In this document: positions 45,101 through 47,232 of the stretch, piece by piece
Layout of the letters: each line of letters begins with the position of its first letter
Numbering within the stretch: position 1 is the stretch's first letter
Source of the DNA: Elysia marginata
Lineage: Eukaryota > Mollusca > Gastropoda > Plakobranchidae
Direction: 5' to 3'
Length of the DNA stretch: 47,232 nucleotides
Assembly (NCBI GenBank): GCA_019649035.1
Contig: BMAT01012738.1
Span: forward strand, 41,334-88,565
Translations under genes and position numbers: made by a program
The notes under the pieces: generated by a model
Databases searched by the model: none
Seen by the model: only the letters and a program-made list of their open reading frames with translations
Told to the model about the DNA's origin: nothing

Positions 45101-46787
45101 ATAAAATGCTTAAAAAATCTTTGTGACTTTAATTGTCTCTGACAGCCAAGTCTAACTCCTGACCTCATTATACAGTATTATCTCTAAACCCTGTGGAACC
45201 ATTTTTTCTGCTGACAGGAGAAAGGGCAAAGACAGACTAATGGTACCTCAAAATTAGGGCAGGTAAGGCTCATCAACCTTGTCAGCGAGGTCACTTAAAA
45301 CTAAGAGAGGGAAAACTGTTGATTCCAAACCTCCGCTCTACTGCAACCACAGTGATTTACATAATTATAAAACTGACTGGCGAAGTCTGATGATTTGAAA
45401 GTTAAGAAATTATCTAAAAATCCTTGCTTTACTCACAAGAATCCTATCAAAACATGGAGACTTTTGTAGTCAAGTCTCCCATCAACTAGCACAGATTATG
45501 TCAATCAACAAAAATCTACACATGCCAAAGCGAATGAGTGATAAAAAGAAGTATTGATCATGTTAAAAGCCATTCAATTCCAAAGCTAGACAACTAAGTC
45601 ACAAGCAGTATCTATTCAAACATACTTGCTCCTCATACATGGAATGTTGATACAATTGGCTGCAGCAACTGCTGCAAAGGGCACAAATCTTCCCACGATG
45701 GGAGGCATTTTCTGGAGAAAAAGCAAAGAGAAAGTTGTAAAATACAAAGGCAAAGCTTGCCGCAATGTATCTATACTCCCAATGTCCAAATTTACAAAAT
45801 GAAATGTGATCATGTCTATAATCAACAAGACTGAATGGTGGTTGAATTCTCAGCAATGGCAAACAAGATGTAATTTCTCTCACTTAACTGGTCCCCTCTT
45901 ACCTTAACAATGCTATTCAGAGTTAAAGCTGTTGTCACAGCACCACCAGTTGCCATAGCATAGGATATGCCAAGTTGCCTGAGTGAAAGAAAATAAAATA
46001 TATTAAAGACTTTGTGTTATAAATCACAAATACTTCCTTGAAGTGATCTCAATATTGTCTTAAATACGATACTGCCATGCCTTAATTGTTCATACTATTT
46101 TTATGACAGAAAATGAGGATGATATGCATTAAAAAATTTCATACTGCAAGGGATTTAAAGAGATGACCACTACCCTCTACAAATTTTCTAAATATATTGC
46201 AGCCATCATTTCAATGGTTTTATGGCTGTATGTAATAATGAAATGCCCCATCTGTTATCAACCCTGCAGGTTCAGAACTGGCCTGCAGAGCCACCTACAT
46301 CAACACAAATAAAGTGCAGACATTCTTGTCACTCTGGAGATCGAGGGACCACCACATCATCATGACAAAATACTTTATACACTTTATATTGATAATATAC
46401 CGAGACATTTTTTTTTGTAAAATGAAAACCCTTTAAAAGAAATTATCACCTGCATAGCAACTTGACTCATTTAGTGATACTACAAAATATTCAAACTGAT
46501 CATAAACCAACAGCTCATAACCACATATATGCTATTTGATTTAGTTTTTATCTTCAGTTATGTAGCATAAATTGATTGATATTCTGTGATGGAATTTATG
46601 CCTTAGCTGTATCTGAAAAAGTTTGCATAGAGTGGAATGTACTGTTTAACCCAAATGATACAACATTGCATGTAAAGAGGTGACTCACTGCGGAGAGATG
46701 GGCGTGTCTCCGCTGCGGTTGGTATAATTCACAACAGCATTGAAAGTCTGGTTAAACCATTGCCAGAAGATTACAGCTGGAGTGGTT
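42101..46787 (-). CDS. SFXN1: Sideroflexin (SFXN1/3 type), last seven exons (partial)
   Basis: Sideroflexins are multi-pass proteins of the mitochondrial inner membrane; SFXN1 and SFXN3 import serine for one-carbon metabolism. Minus-strand exons are 46787-46689, 45978-45903, 45711-45626, 44877-44750, 44288-44189, 43863-43816 and 42197-42101, all GT-AG with matching phases, about 210 residues. In order they encode [20 protein letters not shown] with [55 protein letters not shown] with [27 protein letters not shown] with [24 protein letters not shown]; and a tail ending VYFNKGL. These follow human SFXN1 closely to the C-terminus. The N-terminal third, including the HPDTG motif, lies beyond the right edge. 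SFXN1 and SFXN3 cannot be separated by eye, so the symbol marks the subfamily. Confidence 0.95.
42263..42438. mobile_element. MITE with pogo/Tigger-like termini
   Basis: CAGTGGAATCC at 42263-42273 is answered by GGATTCCACTG at 42428-42438, flanked on both sides by TA (42261-42262 and 42439-42440), the target duplication of Tc1/mariner/pogo elements. The 176-base element contains several AAAGTCAAC or AAAGTTAGC units, and the inverted repeats extend imperfectly to GTCAACAC. It has no coding capacity and lies in the last sideroflexin intron. Confidence 0.87.
44109..44202 (-). repeat. Intragenic duplication, copy including a true exon end
   Basis: It contains the last 14 bases of the sideroflexin exon 44288-44189, its GTGAGT donor and about 80 bases of the following intron. 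It is closely similar to 45357-45450. Confidence 0.88.
45357..45450 (-). repeat. Intragenic duplication, intronic copy with decoy donor
   Basis: This near-copy of 44109-44202 lies in the intron between exons 45711-45626 and 44877-44750. It keeps the exon-end sequence GATAGGATTCTT followed by GTGAGTAAAG, but sequence further upstream does not match the real exon, so it is not a full duplicate exon. Confidence 0.88.
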
Positions 46788-47232
46788 CTGCCAAAGCAAG
46801 AAAGACATTTATAAAGGTTCAGCAGTGGATGAAGACACAAAAAAAAAGTAATTATTGAATTGTTTCCATTGTAAAATAAGCACTCATTGGGTATATTAAA
46901 ATTGAAAATCAATTCTTTTCATACAGTTATAAAATAAGACCAATGTTGTTGATGAAAAATTTTAAACACCAAAGGCTCATTGACCTGTAAATTATCTGAT
47001 ATATTATTTATACCAATCACATCAATCATTAATTCAGACAAAATAATTTTTGTTTATGTATTGCAAGCCCTTTGTTTCTTTTCAAAAACAAGAAAACTTA
47101 GAGAACTAATGATAAGAAGCAAAGTATAACTTTTTCTGATCCACAGTCTATAAGTATTTTGTCAAACATAATTTTAAACATACCAGTATTTTAAAGAGTG
47201 ATATATTAATCCTAGAAGAAAGACATTTCTAT

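Overview
This is AT-rich animal nuclear DNA with long introns, GT-AG splicing and many decayed transposon fragments. The gene content, the RTE-type LINEs and the overall texture fit a lophotrochozoan, most likely a mollusc such as a gastropod. The taxon is an inference and was not tested. Two runs of N (21966-22241 and 34290-34466) show it is a draft assembly.
There are three protein-coding genes. (1) 1037-4767, minus strand: the first six coding exons of SUPV3L1, a mitochondrial RNA/DNA helicase; the rest lies beyond the left edge. (2) 13891-36398, plus strand: a nearly complete ALMS1 (Alstrom syndrome) centrosome/basal-body gene of about 16 coding exons, ending in the ALMS motif. (3) 42101-46787, minus strand: the last seven exons of a sideroflexin (SFXN1/3 type), a mitochondrial inner-membrane serine transporter; its first exons lie beyond the right edge. 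Exon phases were checked by hand and agree at every junction in the window except ALMS1 exon 6 to exon 7. An exon must be missing there, and the first N gap lies in that intron.
SUPV3L1 and ALMS1 are head to head. The roughly 9 kb between their start codons holds a degenerate RTE-type LINE (7041-~10575), a second 5' fragment of the same family joined to it in the same orientation (~10580-11335), the C-terminal end of another non-LTR element (12901-13440), a small palindromic repeat and several copies of a dispersed repeat. ALMS1 and the sideroflexin gene converge across about 5.7 kb of AT-rich 3' sequence.
No operon, CRISPR array, tRNA or rRNA was seen, and I found no clear novel multi-gene system. 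The points most worth a second look are an apparent GC-AG intron inside the ALMS motif, the phase break that predicts a hidden ALMS1 exon, a duplicated exon end with an intact splice donor inside a sideroflexin intron, a ~190-bp direct repeat around the second gap, two MITE-like elements, a long intronic hairpin, and an unassigned exon-like open stretch at 6652-6781.
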